DNA of 64,000 nt from Apostichopus japonicus (taxonomy: Eukaryota > Echinodermata > Holothuroidea > Aspidochirotida > Stichopodidae), in contig NC_092572.1 of the NCBI RefSeq assembly GCF_037975245.1, positions 2,453,501-2,517,500 on the forward strand. Reading direction: 5' to 3'. The notes under the pieces were generated by a model. That model ran no database searches, had not been told where the DNA came from, and saw only the letters and a list, made by a program, of their open reading frames with translations. Below are positions 1 through 10,000 of the stretch, piece after piece. Positions within the stretch are counted from its first letter, which is position 1. Every line of letters begins with the position of its first letter. Position numbers and translations under genes: made by a program.

Positions 1-962
1 TATTATGTTAGCTTATGATAAATCCATCCATCAGTTTTCAACAAAAGGTGTTAAATATCTCTTTTATTGTTTGTTTTGCTCTTGCTCCACATTAAGTCCC
101 AGTAACTAATTAGTCTGATATTGGGTTTGCCACTGTTCTATTTGAACGCAAGAAAACTACTTTTGAATTGGGCAAAGAGCATTACAACGATTCCCAACGA
201 TCCCACATGAGGCAAGAGAAAAGATGGCTGACTTAGGACATGTGAAGGCCAGGTCAGAGAACATCGTCTCCACTATCCAATTGACGTCCATATTGTCCAA
301 GACCAGGATGCAATGCTGCCGTCGTTGGGGATGACCCCTTCGCAGACTGCTTCCAGCAAAAGTTACAAGAGGAAGTATCCCGTAGCGAGACTTTAGCCAA
401 TTCAGGGTTTAGGACTACTGAAAGACGCCCGAGAGTTAACAGACCAGCCAGAGGAGAGAGACCATACGGGACAACGACCGCTCCTCCATCCGTCCGGCCC
501 TAGGGGTGCCCACCTCGCTATGGCAAAACAGGGGGTGGGGGAGACTATCAAACTTTCCCAGAAATGGGAGTAGGCCTACATAGGCGGGGACAAGTGGGTG
601 TAAGACACAATTGCAAAGGGGTACAAGATATAATTCACCTTCAGCCCGCCTTTCGGCGGCGTATGAAGACCCACGGATCCCGTCAAACTTTCATCTCTTG
701 AGGGGGAGAATTTGGCTCTGCTAGTCAAGCAAGCAATTTTAGAGGCACCGGTACAGGCGGGACCCCTCTTCCGGTCCTCATTCTTTTTAACCAACAAATG
801 GAATGGTACCTGGTGTCCTATTTAAACCTAAAACCCCTCAATTCAAATTATGTCAGGCCAAAACATGTCCGTATGGAAACTCTAAAGCTTATCATACCAC
901 TTCTCAGAAAAGTTATGTGGGAGGCGACCGTAGACCTCTAGAACGTTTACCTACACATCCTC

Positions 963-1055
963 ATGTACGATGACCATCGTCGGTTCCTGACGTTCAACTA
1001 CGAAGGCCAGGACTTCCAATTCCGAGCACTACCTTTTAGACTGTCCACTACTGTG
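963..1055 (+). pseudogene. Reverse transcriptase fragment (DIRS-like)
   Basis: The frame starting at 963 reads YDDHRRFLTFNYEGQDFQF and then ALPFRLST. This matches the palm-region motif of DIRS reverse transcriptases, where an HRxFLxF...YQFxxLPFGLS pattern is usual. The Gly of LPFGLS is Arg here. Past about 1,050 the frame leaves the RT family and joins RNase H- or recombinase-like sequence in another frame, so the catalytic YxDD block is absent. It cannot encode a working enzyme. Confidence 0.75.
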
Positions 1056-1289
1056 CATGATCGGCAAGGTCTTGAGGAAGATTCGCGTCTCCAGGGGCAG
1101 GTTCATCGTGGTCGCCACATTCAGGACTCTCAGACTCTGGTTCGGGGAGATACTCCAACTACTCATGGACGTCTCAAGGATCCTACCAGATACGCCCCAC
1201 CTGCTTTATCAGAGATGGAGCACACTCATACACCCAGACATCAAGGGGCCGAATTAGTTGCTGGAGGTTGTCCGGACTAGACTCAGACA

Positions 1290-2180
1290 TAGATGCTTTT
1301 CGGAGGCAGCTACCGCAGTGGTGGCCGACGCTAGGCGAAGAACAATCGATGCGACTTACGATTCCCGCCTGCGCAAACTCAGCGAAGGGTACCGACCGAG
1401 ACAGGTTTTGTCGACTGAGGTACCTTTAGCGCAGAAAGCTGAAATTCTCCACTCCCTTTTCAAAGACGGCAGGCAGGTCTCGACTATCAAAAACAACAGG
1501 TCGGCATTCGCTGCTATCCATAAGAGATTCTCGGACGGTTCCACGCCAGAAAACAACAAAAATATATTGCCCAGCTCATTTGCTGGATAGCCAACAGACG
1601 CCCAAGAATTCGAAGACTGGTCCCGTCCTTACGAGACTACCATATGAACCGATGGCGACGTCGTCTTTTGCTGCATCAAACAAGGAAACGCTGCTCCTCG
1701 TCGCTTTGGCGTCTGCCAGGAGGAGGAGCTGCCTTCACGCTCTCTCAACCGAATCCGACCATATCAGGTTCGAGACCCAAGGGGTTAGGATGTTCCCTTA
1801 TCCGTCCTTCCTGGTGAAGAATCAAGAACTCAATTTCCTGCTGGGGGGCATCTTCATTCCACAGATTAAGAACCTCTCGTCAGTCCTTGAAGACAAGCAG
1901 TGGTGTCCTGTCAGGGCACTGAAGTGGTACCTCTACAAAACAGAGGCGCTGCGGGGGTCAACGACGTAGTTATTCATCTTGCCTCGTACACCTTACTCAG
2001 CGTCTTGGAACACCTTGTCTCAATGGCTGGTGGAAACTATCCGTCCCTTCACGACTGGGCCGGGGAGGGCGAGTGCCCACAACATCGGATACTTTACAGG
2101 CCGAGTCGGCATTTGGTAGCGCGGTGTTGCGAGGCCCGTAGGTACATGGTCCCACCATCGAGTCGTGCCACTCGTTGCTA
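1290..2180 (+). pseudogene. Tyrosine recombinase remnant (DIRS-like)
   Basis: At 1,290-1,590 one frame gives a core-binding-like stretch (ARRRTIDATYDSRLRKLSEG and then LHSLFKDGRQVSTI). At 1,640-1,960 another frame gives the catalytic part, with ASARRRSCLHALS (box I Arg) and CPVRALKWYLYKTEALRG. The C-terminal HxxR...Tyr section is lost: the sequence runs from the WLVETIRPF-like region straight to the last bases of the domain. Frameshifts separate the parts. The equivalent region in copy 2 keeps more of the C-terminus. Confidence 0.75.
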
Positions 2181-2399
2181 AGGTTGTAAGGAGACGCTTG
2201 AGAAGCGCCCTTCCCCACTAGGGGGCGCTACAGACTCTTTGTTAGACACCTGGGGTGTACGTCGATGAGGCCGTCGGAGCTGGCGGGTGCTTTCAAGCCA
2301 ACTCTCGACCCTGCCGGACCTGGGAGCCGGTAATGGAGGGTGCACAGTGTTAAAAGGTTATCATTGACATTATAGACACGGTATAACGGTGATGAGACA

Positions 2400-3450
2400 T
2401 GTAAGCTCGTCACTAGTAATTATCTTAAGCTTATAAGTTTTGGATTCTTCACTAAATTAAATATCAATCTTAAGATCTGTCTTGACTCATCCTTCAGCGA
2501 ACTCTTGCAAGATTTATAATAGCTATCACATGTACCACAAATTAGCTGGGTTAGTTGCATGCACTTTTATGCTATGAAGATGGAACCGTTTTGTGCGTGG
2601 AAAGAAGTTACACACTTCTTTAACGAAGAGAAAGAAAAATAAAGCCCAACTTTACTGTCACATTTAGTTAGTTTGAATTGTGGGACCGAGTTACTTGGTG
2701 TAACGTTGACGACTCTAAGAACATATTTATAACCTACCCTTAATAAAACATGTCTTAGGGCAAATCCAGGGTTTTAAACAGATGGTGTGTGATTCTGAGG
2801 TCATTGAAGCGAACTTAAGTTAGGGGCCTTTGGGGAACTTCCCCCTTTGAAAAAAATGTGTTCGGAAAGAGGGCCTTACATGCTAAATGGTGCTATCATT
2901 TGCATCATTTCAACTGCATTTGTAAATATGACTTAGCTTATGTGTGTTATAAGATGTTAGCCATTGGCAAAGAAAAGTTAGGGGAAGGAGGGGAGGGAAG
3001 GAGGCCCGTTTTCTCATGATCATAGTGGCTAAGATTCGGAATTTATTAACGATATAAAAAAATTTACAAACAAATAAGAGGTAGGTAAACTAACCCATGT
3101 ATCTCATTTCTCAGTGACTCAAATAGAGATGTTGTGTTTTTTTTTATCAAAAACCGACAATCCAGATGCCATTCGAAGCACGGGACTTTCATCAGAAGTG
3201 TATATAACCGAATCAAAGTTAACTACTTTGGAGAAATCTCGTTCTATTCCTTTTATGGCTAACGAGGAAAACCCTCATAGGAGATTACGCTGTGCTATAA
3301 TAACAAGTAGCATATCGCTTGTCGTATCGATTTAGGTGTTTAGTTTTCTTTACCTTCTATTAATTATATTGACAAGTCGGGGTCATATTCTGTACACTTC
3401 TCTGATAAAATTGTGGAAAAACAACGGTTCTTTGTAAACATAAATGCATT
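2400..3450. other. Non-coding stretch shared by both duplication copies
   Basis: No coding signal was found. The sequence aligns with 47,180-48,230. It includes a purine-rich run (ggggaaggaggggagggaag, about 2,982) and a short frame at 3,114-3,335 that has indels in copy 2, which argues against coding. Confidence 0.6.
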
Positions 3451-3459
3451 ATTGCTTGA

Positions 3460-4259
3460 CAGCGACGTAGCCAGGAATTTGAAAGGGGGAACACATTATG
3501 CGATTGATATAGTGTGGGTTTCTAAGGGGAGGGGGTGTCTCCTCCTCTTTGAGATATTTTTGAACAATTGAAGGTCCTTAGATGCGATCTGGTGCAATGT
3601 TTTGCCAGTTTCATCATGATCATATGATATCATACGATCAGCAGATTTTGTTCCCCGTTTGAACTCTTTTACATATTATATCAGAAAGCAAACATAGTGC
3701 TCTTTTAAAGTTTTTGACTCTTGTTTATTGTCCAATATATGGACTTAAATACATTTGACGAACTTAACTGATGGATAATATAAACTTTCATATTTTGTAA
3801 GACAGCCAGATGTGCAGTGGCCTAAACACAAATATCGTTATCGCAGTGTACTAGCAGTGTAATAATTATTTATAGGAAGTGCGTATCAAGTACGATTGCT
3901 AGCTTAGCTTCATAACATACTGTTCTTTCAACAACTTAGGACGAATCATAGAAAGGATGAGAACGAACGTTGTCGACGTCGTTGTGTAAACGGTCTGTAA
4001 CACCCCATCGAGTGCGTTTAGGTAGGCAATATGTATTTTATTACGTCCAACTGTAGGCTTGTAATAAGCTAAAGTCTAAATTTAGCTTATTGCATCTGCC
4101 AAACTAAGTAAGTAGCTGAATCAGTAGGCCTGAATGTTACTACGATTATAATCTAATTAACTGAGCTGACGAGTATTCAAGTTCAAAAGAGCACTGAAAA
4201 AGTACCACGCTAAAAAAAAACAGTTTTTAACATTTTTTTCCCCCCTGGCTACGTCCCTG
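3460..4259. mobile_element. hAT-type MITE, copy in duplication 1
   Basis: The element starts CAGCGACGTAGCCAGG and ends CCTGGCTACGTCCCTG, which gives 16-bp terminal inverted repeats with one mismatch. It is flanked by TTGCTTGA (3,452-3,459) and TTGATTGA (4,260-4,267), an 8-bp target duplication with one later change. An 8-bp duplication and a CAG...CTG end fit the hAT superfamily. There is no transposase frame, so it is non-autonomous. The same family occurs at 48,240-49,089 and 35,226-37,766. Confidence 0.9.
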
Positions 4260-4267
4260 TTGATTGA

Positions 4268-4900
4268 GACTAAAAGAGGTTGATAAATTTCTAATTGTTT
4301 CTATTAGCATTGACTTGGTTACGTTTTAAACTTCTTTAAACGTTTCCAGGACATCAAAGAAAAAAGGGGTTACATTCTTACACTATATATATTTCACATG
4401 AGCAGGTGAAAGGGACATTAACAGGTGCGGCGGATCCGGTAAAGAAGGAGTAGAACCCCAAACTGATGGGACACTTTCTTACTCACAAAATACCATAGAA
4501 AACACACAAATGCAATGAGACATTCAGCAGTTTACATATTGGAATTTTTCTATGGTATGACTTACCAGGCTAGGAAGTAAGAAGAAAGAATTATGGTGAG
4601 AAGATTTATTAGAAAAATTGTGATTTGGCACAATGCGACATTCAGCAGTTTACATATTATGTAGAACGTTTTCGTCATCAGCGGAAAGTGCAACGAATCT
4701 GCCAAGTGAACCTTTCCGCATCACGTGTCCTTTTCTTTTCAAGGCCTAGATGTCAATTTGTAATTCTAGCTTTCATTCCAATGAACAGTTGAATTAATAC
4801 CAGCAAATTTCTCTGTTGTTATTTGCGTTTGCGTCACTTAGTAGGCCTACTTCTGCTTCAAGAAACCTTGCTTCGTCAAAACTAGAGGATGATTACTTCA
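4268..4900. other. Non-coding, upstream of peptide gene 1
   Basis: No gene was seen. A 22-bp phrase (gacattcagcagtttacata, plus flanks) occurs twice, near 4,519 and 4,637, about 118 bp apart. It is also kept twice in copy 2. This could be upstream regulatory sequence or a minor repeat. Confidence 0.4.
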
Positions 4901-4920
4901 ATTTGTTGCGTGGTAGCTTG

Positions 4921-5000
4921 TGATTGGTGGCAATAGGAATTCAAAGAGTTCTTATTGGTGGTTCTATTCCTTAAAAGCAGCTGTTTGAAATGATTTCTCT
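4921..5000 (+). promoter_or_regulatory. Likely promoter of peptide gene 1
   Basis: Two ATTGG boxes (inverted CCAAT) lie at about 4,923 and 4,954, and a TATA-like TTAAAA lies at 4,971-4,976. Transcription would be expected about 25-30 bp later, near 5,000. That leaves a short exon ending at the donor at 5,038. The same arrangement is present in copy 2 at about 49,745-49,830. Promoter activity is inferred from motifs and conservation only. Confidence 0.5.
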
Positions 5001-5037
5001 ACCAGAAACTTCCAGTGCGAAGACTTCCAGATCAGAG
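5001..5037 (+). other. 5' untranslated exon of peptide gene 1
   Basis: The sequence ...CTTCCAGATCAGAG is followed by a consensus donor GTAAGT at 5,038. Copy 2 keeps the exon and donor (ends 49,862, GTAAGG). The exon lacks a usable ATG, and the next matching acceptor in both copies lies just before the coding exon. The start is estimated from the TATA-like box. Confidence 0.5.
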
Positions 5038-7199
5038 GTAAGTTGGAGGTAAAATCTTATCCGTTGGTGCAAGAGTTTCAAAGGCTGCCGCAGTACCGTG
5101 ATCAGTCAATGTCTTTCATCTTAATTCAATTTAAAGAAAGTTTACTTCTACATAAATTGTAGAGACTTCTACTACCCATTGGATTTTGGCATTCTTTGCA
5201 TGATCCTTGGCATCTTTTAAGTGTAACATTTAAATTATGCTGAAACGTGTTCCATATTGAGGGCAGATTGTATCGTAACTCGTGATGCTTAGTAGCGGCA
5301 TAAGTCACTGAAATTTGATTTTCTTGCAATTTACATTTACATCGCATATACATCATACTCTATACGTGTTCTCATCATATCATATACAATGTGGTCTCAT
5401 TTGCGCCTGCAGTATCGTATATAATCACATAAAGGAACGTAAACTCATAAAAAGTAAGCTGAAAAAAAAATCGGTAAATGTCATGATTGTGAACAGTCAT
5501 TTTGTCTCAAGTTGAAACTTGTTCACGAAAAGAAACGTATTATGTCCCGTTACGCCTTAATATGTTGTTTCTTTAGTGTTATTTACCTGCTCCAAGCTTT
5601 GTCCGCTGACAAGCATATGTACCGTTTTGATCTATTAACGTGAACTAAAGTACAGGCCTTCGTCCATGCGTTTGACATGTAACGTTTTCATGAAGTAAGG
5701 ATATACATTATGATGAAATTGAACTTGTTTTGTATTATTAACGTTCATCATATGTCAATTATATCGGATCGAAGGCGTTGAACATCCTTCTTCAAAATAT
5801 TCTAAAGTGCTTAATTAATTTCCGTCTCTTTGTAAAGTAAACGGTTATTTATGCTGATATATAAAAAGTTTGTCAAATTTAGTATTTCTTAAATATTGTT
5901 ATGTCAAGATATGCGGTAATGTCGTCACCAGTGTTTCCGCTAAGCCGTTATGACGCGATCTGACGCAATTGCTTGCCGATTTGACGCACTGGCGTTCAGA
6001 GAGAGAGAGGAAAAAGAAGGCTTCATTTTCTTCTGAATTTTATACAGTTTGAATAAAAAAAAGGTTTCAAAGGGCACGGTGTTCAGAACTTCATCTTGAA
6101 GCGAAGAAAATATTACTGTAAATTGTTTCCAATTGATCGTCAGAAATGTTAAATTAGCGATGGTTAATTTTACCGTAGCTGTGTTTTTAATACAGTCACG
6201 CAGATTATTCTCGCTTGCTGTAAAGCTTAAACATATTACGTAACGTGCACCGATGCATTGCCTTCACTACGATGGTTTGCACTGCCAGTGTAAGAAATAT
6301 ATATCTGTATAGCCTATACGTTACATTACATTGCAAAGTGGCTCACTATTTGAGCCAGATTTTATGAAAATTATTATTTATTATTTTATTATTTAGCAAT
6401 CATCGTTTACATCAAAATCAGGGTTCCATGCCTCAATTAAAAATCAGACATTGGATTGGCTGATGTTTAGTACTACTACTGTCGGCAAAATGTAACATTG
6501 TGAAAAGTCACGAAAACATTGACCGATTGTGTTTTTGGTTCAATAAAAGAATTTGGCGGGAATTTGTGCCTGTCTTGTTTTCATATGAAACTTATACTTC
6601 ACTGAAAAGAAACGATTGTAAATTCCTCTTCAAGTTTGACAAGACAAACTATTAATTTTGGTGATGTGCGGGCTGAAAAGCCTCCACGATTTACAAACAA
6701 CATATCATTTTATGAATAAACGTTATCAACTTTTTTGACGACTGTGTACATCGTCACACTACCTTTTATCAATCGTCGCCTATGTAATCTTTCTAAATCT
6801 TTCTCGCGGCATATGATGGACAAATTAATCTGTGAATATATGACTATCACTTTACTACGCGAAAGGCCCGATATTCTATTATATAAAAGAGAAGGCCGTT
6901 TGCATTTGGTTTTACGCAAACAGCCATATATCATATATGGAGAAACAGTTAAAACACAACACAACATTGCCATTACGCCACGGCAAGGTAGGAATTAAGA
7001 TTTGGCTTTGGGGGCTATTTTGTAAAATGAAAAGTTAAAAACGCCCCTCTTAATGTACTTACGAGGGCCTTGTTATTGTTTAGGGGGACTCTTTTCCAAA
7101 GATCAATATGCTGTTTGCGGAAAAAGTTGTTAGCATTCAATATGATAAAGTGAGCATATTACCTTCTTCCTAGTGCTGCGATCGTAAAGCAAATTCATT

Positions 7200-7252
7200 A
7201 ACATTTCTATGCGTTTGCGATCGGTTAGCAAATAACGTCAAGCCACCGAATT
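7200..7252. repeat. Left 53-bp target-site duplication of LINE
   Basis: The 53 bp starting AACATTTCTATGCGTTTGCG recur at 9,251-9,303 with one mismatch and flank the LINE fragment. A duplication this long is unusual but fits target-primed reverse transcription with widely staggered nicks. Confidence 0.9.
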
Positions 7253-7889
7253 ATTGGTACTTATTGGGATAGAGCAGTGGCGGCGGAACCGGGGGGGGGG
7301 GGCTTGGGGGGCTCAGCCCCCCCAATAAAAAAGCTGAGGGGGCAAATGCATGATAAGCCCCCCCCCCCCCAATATTTACCAAGGCTCCGAAACGTGCATC
7401 TGCCCATTTTTCAATGCATACTTGTCGATCTGTCCGATGCACACGTATACTATACAAGTGTAATAATTTTAGTAAATGCTGGGGGACCCTCGGCCCGTCC
7501 CCTGGCTATAGACCACATTGTCACCCCAACCGCTTCTTCACGCCCCGTGAAAAGTGGAAGCAGTGAGTGTGAGTACCGGTAAGCTCAACACAACTTCGTC
7601 TTAGGCCAATGACTTGCCTCATTTCAGCCAGTTCTCCAACATCTCCTTACTCAGTGGCGAAGCGTCCATACAGTCAGGGGCGGATGCCCCCCCCCCCCAC
7701 CCCCTGATGGACTCAAATAGACTGCTGGTGCCCTTTTCAGCTTTTCACTACTTTTAACTTATTCGCGATTATTGACTATTTGATTGCGCTCTCATCTATC
7801 TATTGACATTTGTCATATTCTGTTGGTGTAATTTTCCGACAAAATGGCGACGACACCTATTTATTCTCCGTTTATCTGCAAATTAGCAA

Positions 7890-8005
7890 GGCCCGGAGAG
7901 GGTCATTTCCTGCAATCTAGGGAGTATCTTTACTCAAAGAATTTCTGTACGCTCCGCGCCAACCTGTGGTGGCGCTCCGCTTAGATAGTGTCGAAAGTGC
8001 CCCTA
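7890..8005 (+). repeat. GCTCCGC hairpin module, occurrence 1
   Basis: This is a roughly 110-bp module: a GTCATTTCC...ATCT-GGG start, then ttctGTACGCTCCGCGCCAAC and ggtGGCGCTCCGCTTAGATAGT. GCGCCAACC and GGTGGCGC can pair as a short hairpin, and GCTCCGC is also a direct repeat. Other occurrences are at 8,229, 14,786, 15,495 and 36,890. Confidence 0.7.
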
Positions 8006-8228
8006 CAGACCATTCTTGCCCCCCCCCCCGACCAATACCCCTAGCTCCGCCACTGCCCTTACTACACTCAAAAAACGTCTTTGCGAGAACACTACGAGTA
8101 ATAGCTACTCTCTTAAAACACCATCGGATATACAAATAACAATGTTTTTACAGACTTTTACGTGTAATCTGAGAAATTGCAGGCTTGAGACCCATATTTT
8201 AGGGCTAGGTATTCGAAGCATAAAACAC

Positions 8229-8345
8229 TCGGGAAGTGCCGTTTCCGGCCATCTGGGGGTTTGAAAAAACCCAAAATTTTCTTGTACGCTCCGCGCCAAC
8301 CGATGGTGGCGCTCCGCTCAGATAGTCTAGTCTCCACACATTAGC
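8229..8345 (+). repeat. GCTCCGC hairpin module, occurrence 2
   Basis: ACTCGGGAAGTGCCGTTTCC opens the module and GGTGGCGCTCCGCTCAGATA closes it. A C-run that forms the end of the nested transposon follows. This is the best-preserved form and matches 36,890-37,000 closely. Confidence 0.75.
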
Positions 8346-8380
8346 CCCCCCCCCCAATAACTTTTCCGTTCCGCCGCGCC

Positions 8381-8830
8381 TGGGATAGAGTTATTAAAGA
8401 AAGTAAAAATACCTTTTGGAAAGGTGTTTGTTCAGCCTGGAAAGATTTCACCGTTTCGCTCAAGCCCCAAAATATTCATGATGTTTTAAGTTCCAGTATT
8501 TGGCACAACGAAAATATTAAGGTGGGTAATACATGCATTTTGTATAAAGATTGGCAAAGACATGGTATATTATATGTTAACGATCTGGTAAACTCTAAGG
8601 GTGAGTTCTTATCTGCTGATGAGATTTATACAAAATATGATGTGAGAATAAATTTTCTTCACGTGCATGGTATAAAAAAAGCAATAGAGAAATCCTTTTC
8701 TGGTCTATTAGGCCATATAAATATTTCTCTTGCACTCCCATTTCAAGGCTTTCATATTAAAACTGTTTTCATGGATCCTAAAGGGTGTAAAAGGTTTTAT
8801 AATATTTTATTAACAACAGGTCCAATATAA
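8381..8830 (+). pseudogene. LINE ORF2 C-terminal fragment
   Basis: The open part at 8,522-8,830 gives 102 residues with WQRHGILYVNDLVNSKGEFL, followed by an alpha-rich stretch. This corresponds to the region between the reverse transcriptase and the terminal zinc knuckle in L1/Tx1-like LINEs. Upstream codons in another frame continue the same protein. The family was recognised by pattern only. Confidence 0.65.
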
Positions 8831-9000
8831 ATGTATTCACAAATGGAACATGCTCTTGTCCCCAATTTTGTCTGAAGTAGATTGGTATAAGGTGTGCACA
8901 TACAATTGGAAATGTACTTCTGAGGTAAAGCTCCGTTGGTTCCAATTTCGTCTGCTTAACAGAATTTTAGGGACAAATAATTGGCAAAACCATTGATCCA

Positions 9001-9225
9001 TTGTGCACTTTTTGTAGGGTAGCAGATGAGAGTTTAATTCATTTATTCTGGGAATGCAGCTTCACTCAGAAAGTATGGAGGGATTTTCAAATCTGGGTTC
9101 AAATTAAATTGAACATTAATATTGTAGTTAGTAAAGAGCTTGTTTTGTTTGGAAATTATTTGTACAAAGACTATGTGCTAAATGTTATTATGAATTGTAC
9201 ATTGTTTGGACTCTTGTTGGAATGA
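9001..9225 (+). pseudogene. RT zinc-binding-type domain of LINE
   Basis: The frame reads MCTFCRVADESLIHLFWECS. This CxxC-x(10)-H-x(4)-C spacing, with HLFW, is the hallmark of the zinc-binding domain that follows LINE reverse transcriptases. The frame stops shortly before the A-rich tail, so this is the natural 3' end of the element. Confidence 0.75.
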
Positions 9226-9250
9226 TAATAAAAAAAGGAGAAAAAAAATG

Positions 9251-9303
9251 AACATTTCTATGCGTTTGCGATCGGCTAGCAAATAACGTCAAGCCACCGA
9301 ATT
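9251..9303. repeat. Right 53-bp target-site duplication of LINE
   Basis: Second copy of the 53-bp duplication. It differs from the left copy at one base (cggctag against cggttag). Confidence 0.9.
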
Positions 9304-9540
9304 TATGACGAAAAACCAATAACCCATCAACTGAAGAATAAAACACAGGATTACTTCCGCTGAAGGTGCCCTTCCCTTATATCATTTTTTTCTTGTGTGG
9401 ATAAAAACACTCACCAGCAAATATTCAATCCATCGCCACAGCAAAGGGGGAAGGTAAAACACAGCATTTCCTCTTTAATATATAGCACATACCTTCCAAA
9501 AAACCGCCGATTTCCAGAAAATTAAAAGTTTGAAACAAAG

Positions 9541-10000
9541 CTACGATTTTTTTTTTGGGGGGGGGGGCAAACCGATGGTTAGGCTACACTTCCTATAGAC
9601 TTAGCATGGTTGTTAGGCTAGCGTGTGGTCGAAGGTTGCAGTATTTCACGCATATTTTATTTCTAGCAAACTGCGTCAAAATTTCAGCGAATAAAAAGAT
9701 GTTAAGGCTAGACTTTCCCGTTGACCACGTGTGGTGTTCGAATGCCATGCGAGCGACGATAGCAGCAAGGAAAGTATGTAAAAAAGCTACGCATTTTATT
9801 TTTGCAAACCGATGGTTAGGCTACAATTCCCATTGAATAAGTGTGGTTGTTAGGCTAACATGTGGTCGAAGATTGTAGTTATTCATGGATAATAATTTTT
9901 TTTTACGACACATTGTAGCGAATTAACAGATGGCTAGGTAAGATTTCCATGTTAAGTTAGTGTGAATTTAGGCTACCATGTGGTCGGAGATATGTGGGGA
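9541..10000. repeat. GATGGTTAGGCTA interspersed or tandem repeat
   Basis: After a T/G-run, the phrase CAAACCGATGGTTAGGCTAC recurs at about 9,570 and 9,806. Weaker forms lie at about 9,700 and 9,928. Each is followed by CCCATTGA...GTGTGGTTGTTAGGCTA and ATGTGGTCGAAG. The same module appears at 37,920-38,120. It is a repeat family with an internal period of roughly 110-120 bp. The 93-codon frame here is not supported as a gene. Confidence 0.65.

Larger units (their letters stand above)
230..2240 (+). mobile_element. Decayed DIRS-like retrotransposon, copy 1
   Basis: Translated fragments in several frames resemble the DIRS order. A gag-like Arg/Pro-rich stretch lies near 400-500. Reverse-transcriptase fragments follow at about 640-1,055, including a piece reading FLTFNYEGQDFQFRALPF. 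A tyrosine-recombinase region lies at about 1,290-2,180, with the conserved ASARRR box at about 1,712. DIRS elements move with a tyrosine recombinase rather than a DDE integrase. This copy is dead: it has stops and frameshifts, the RT is cut off before its catalytic core, and about 107 bp carrying the recombinase HxxR and Tyr motifs (present in copy 2 at 46,763-46,869) is missing. Short ATC matches flank that deletion. The element boundaries are approximate. Confidence 0.8.
7275..8380. mobile_element. Non-autonomous DNA transposon nested in the LINE
   Basis: The insert is flanked by the 10-bp direct repeat TGGGATAGAG (7,265-7,274 and 8,381-8,390). Its ends are inverted matches (left CAGTGGCGGCGGAAC, right GTTCCGCCGCGCC, imperfect), followed by G-runs on the left and C-runs on the right. 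Removing it rejoins the LINE reading frame region. Inside are two copies of a conserved hairpin module (about 7,890-8,005 and 8,229-8,340). No transposase was seen. A 10-bp duplication is longer than the hAT norm of 8, so the superfamily is left open. Confidence 0.85.
7253..9250 (+). mobile_element. 5'-truncated LINE (non-LTR retrotransposon)
   Basis: LINE sequence lies at 7,253-7,274 and 8,381-9,250, split by a later MITE. The first part and 8,391-8,870 translate to the C-terminal region of a LINE ORF2: WHNENIKVG and then DWQRHGILYVNDL, with a Gly-Ile...Val-x-Asp-Leu pattern typical of L1/Tx1-type proteins. At 9,001-9,225 a zinc-knuckle RT-associated domain follows (CTFCRVADESLIHLFWECSF, a CxxC...HxxxxC pattern). 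The element ends in an A-rich tail at about 9,226-9,249. Stops and frameshifts make it a dead copy. The 53-bp direct repeats bound it exactly. Confidence 0.85.

Noticed and set aside
6710-6998. 87-codon frames on both strands
   Set aside because: They overlap almost completely on opposite strands, show no motif and lie in the copy-1-specific intron block. The GTAGGA after the plus frame is a weak donor with no partner acceptor.
9555-9836. 93-codon plus frame
   Set aside because: It lies entirely within the GATGGTTAGGCTA repeat family, and repeated peptide pieces follow the DNA repeat.
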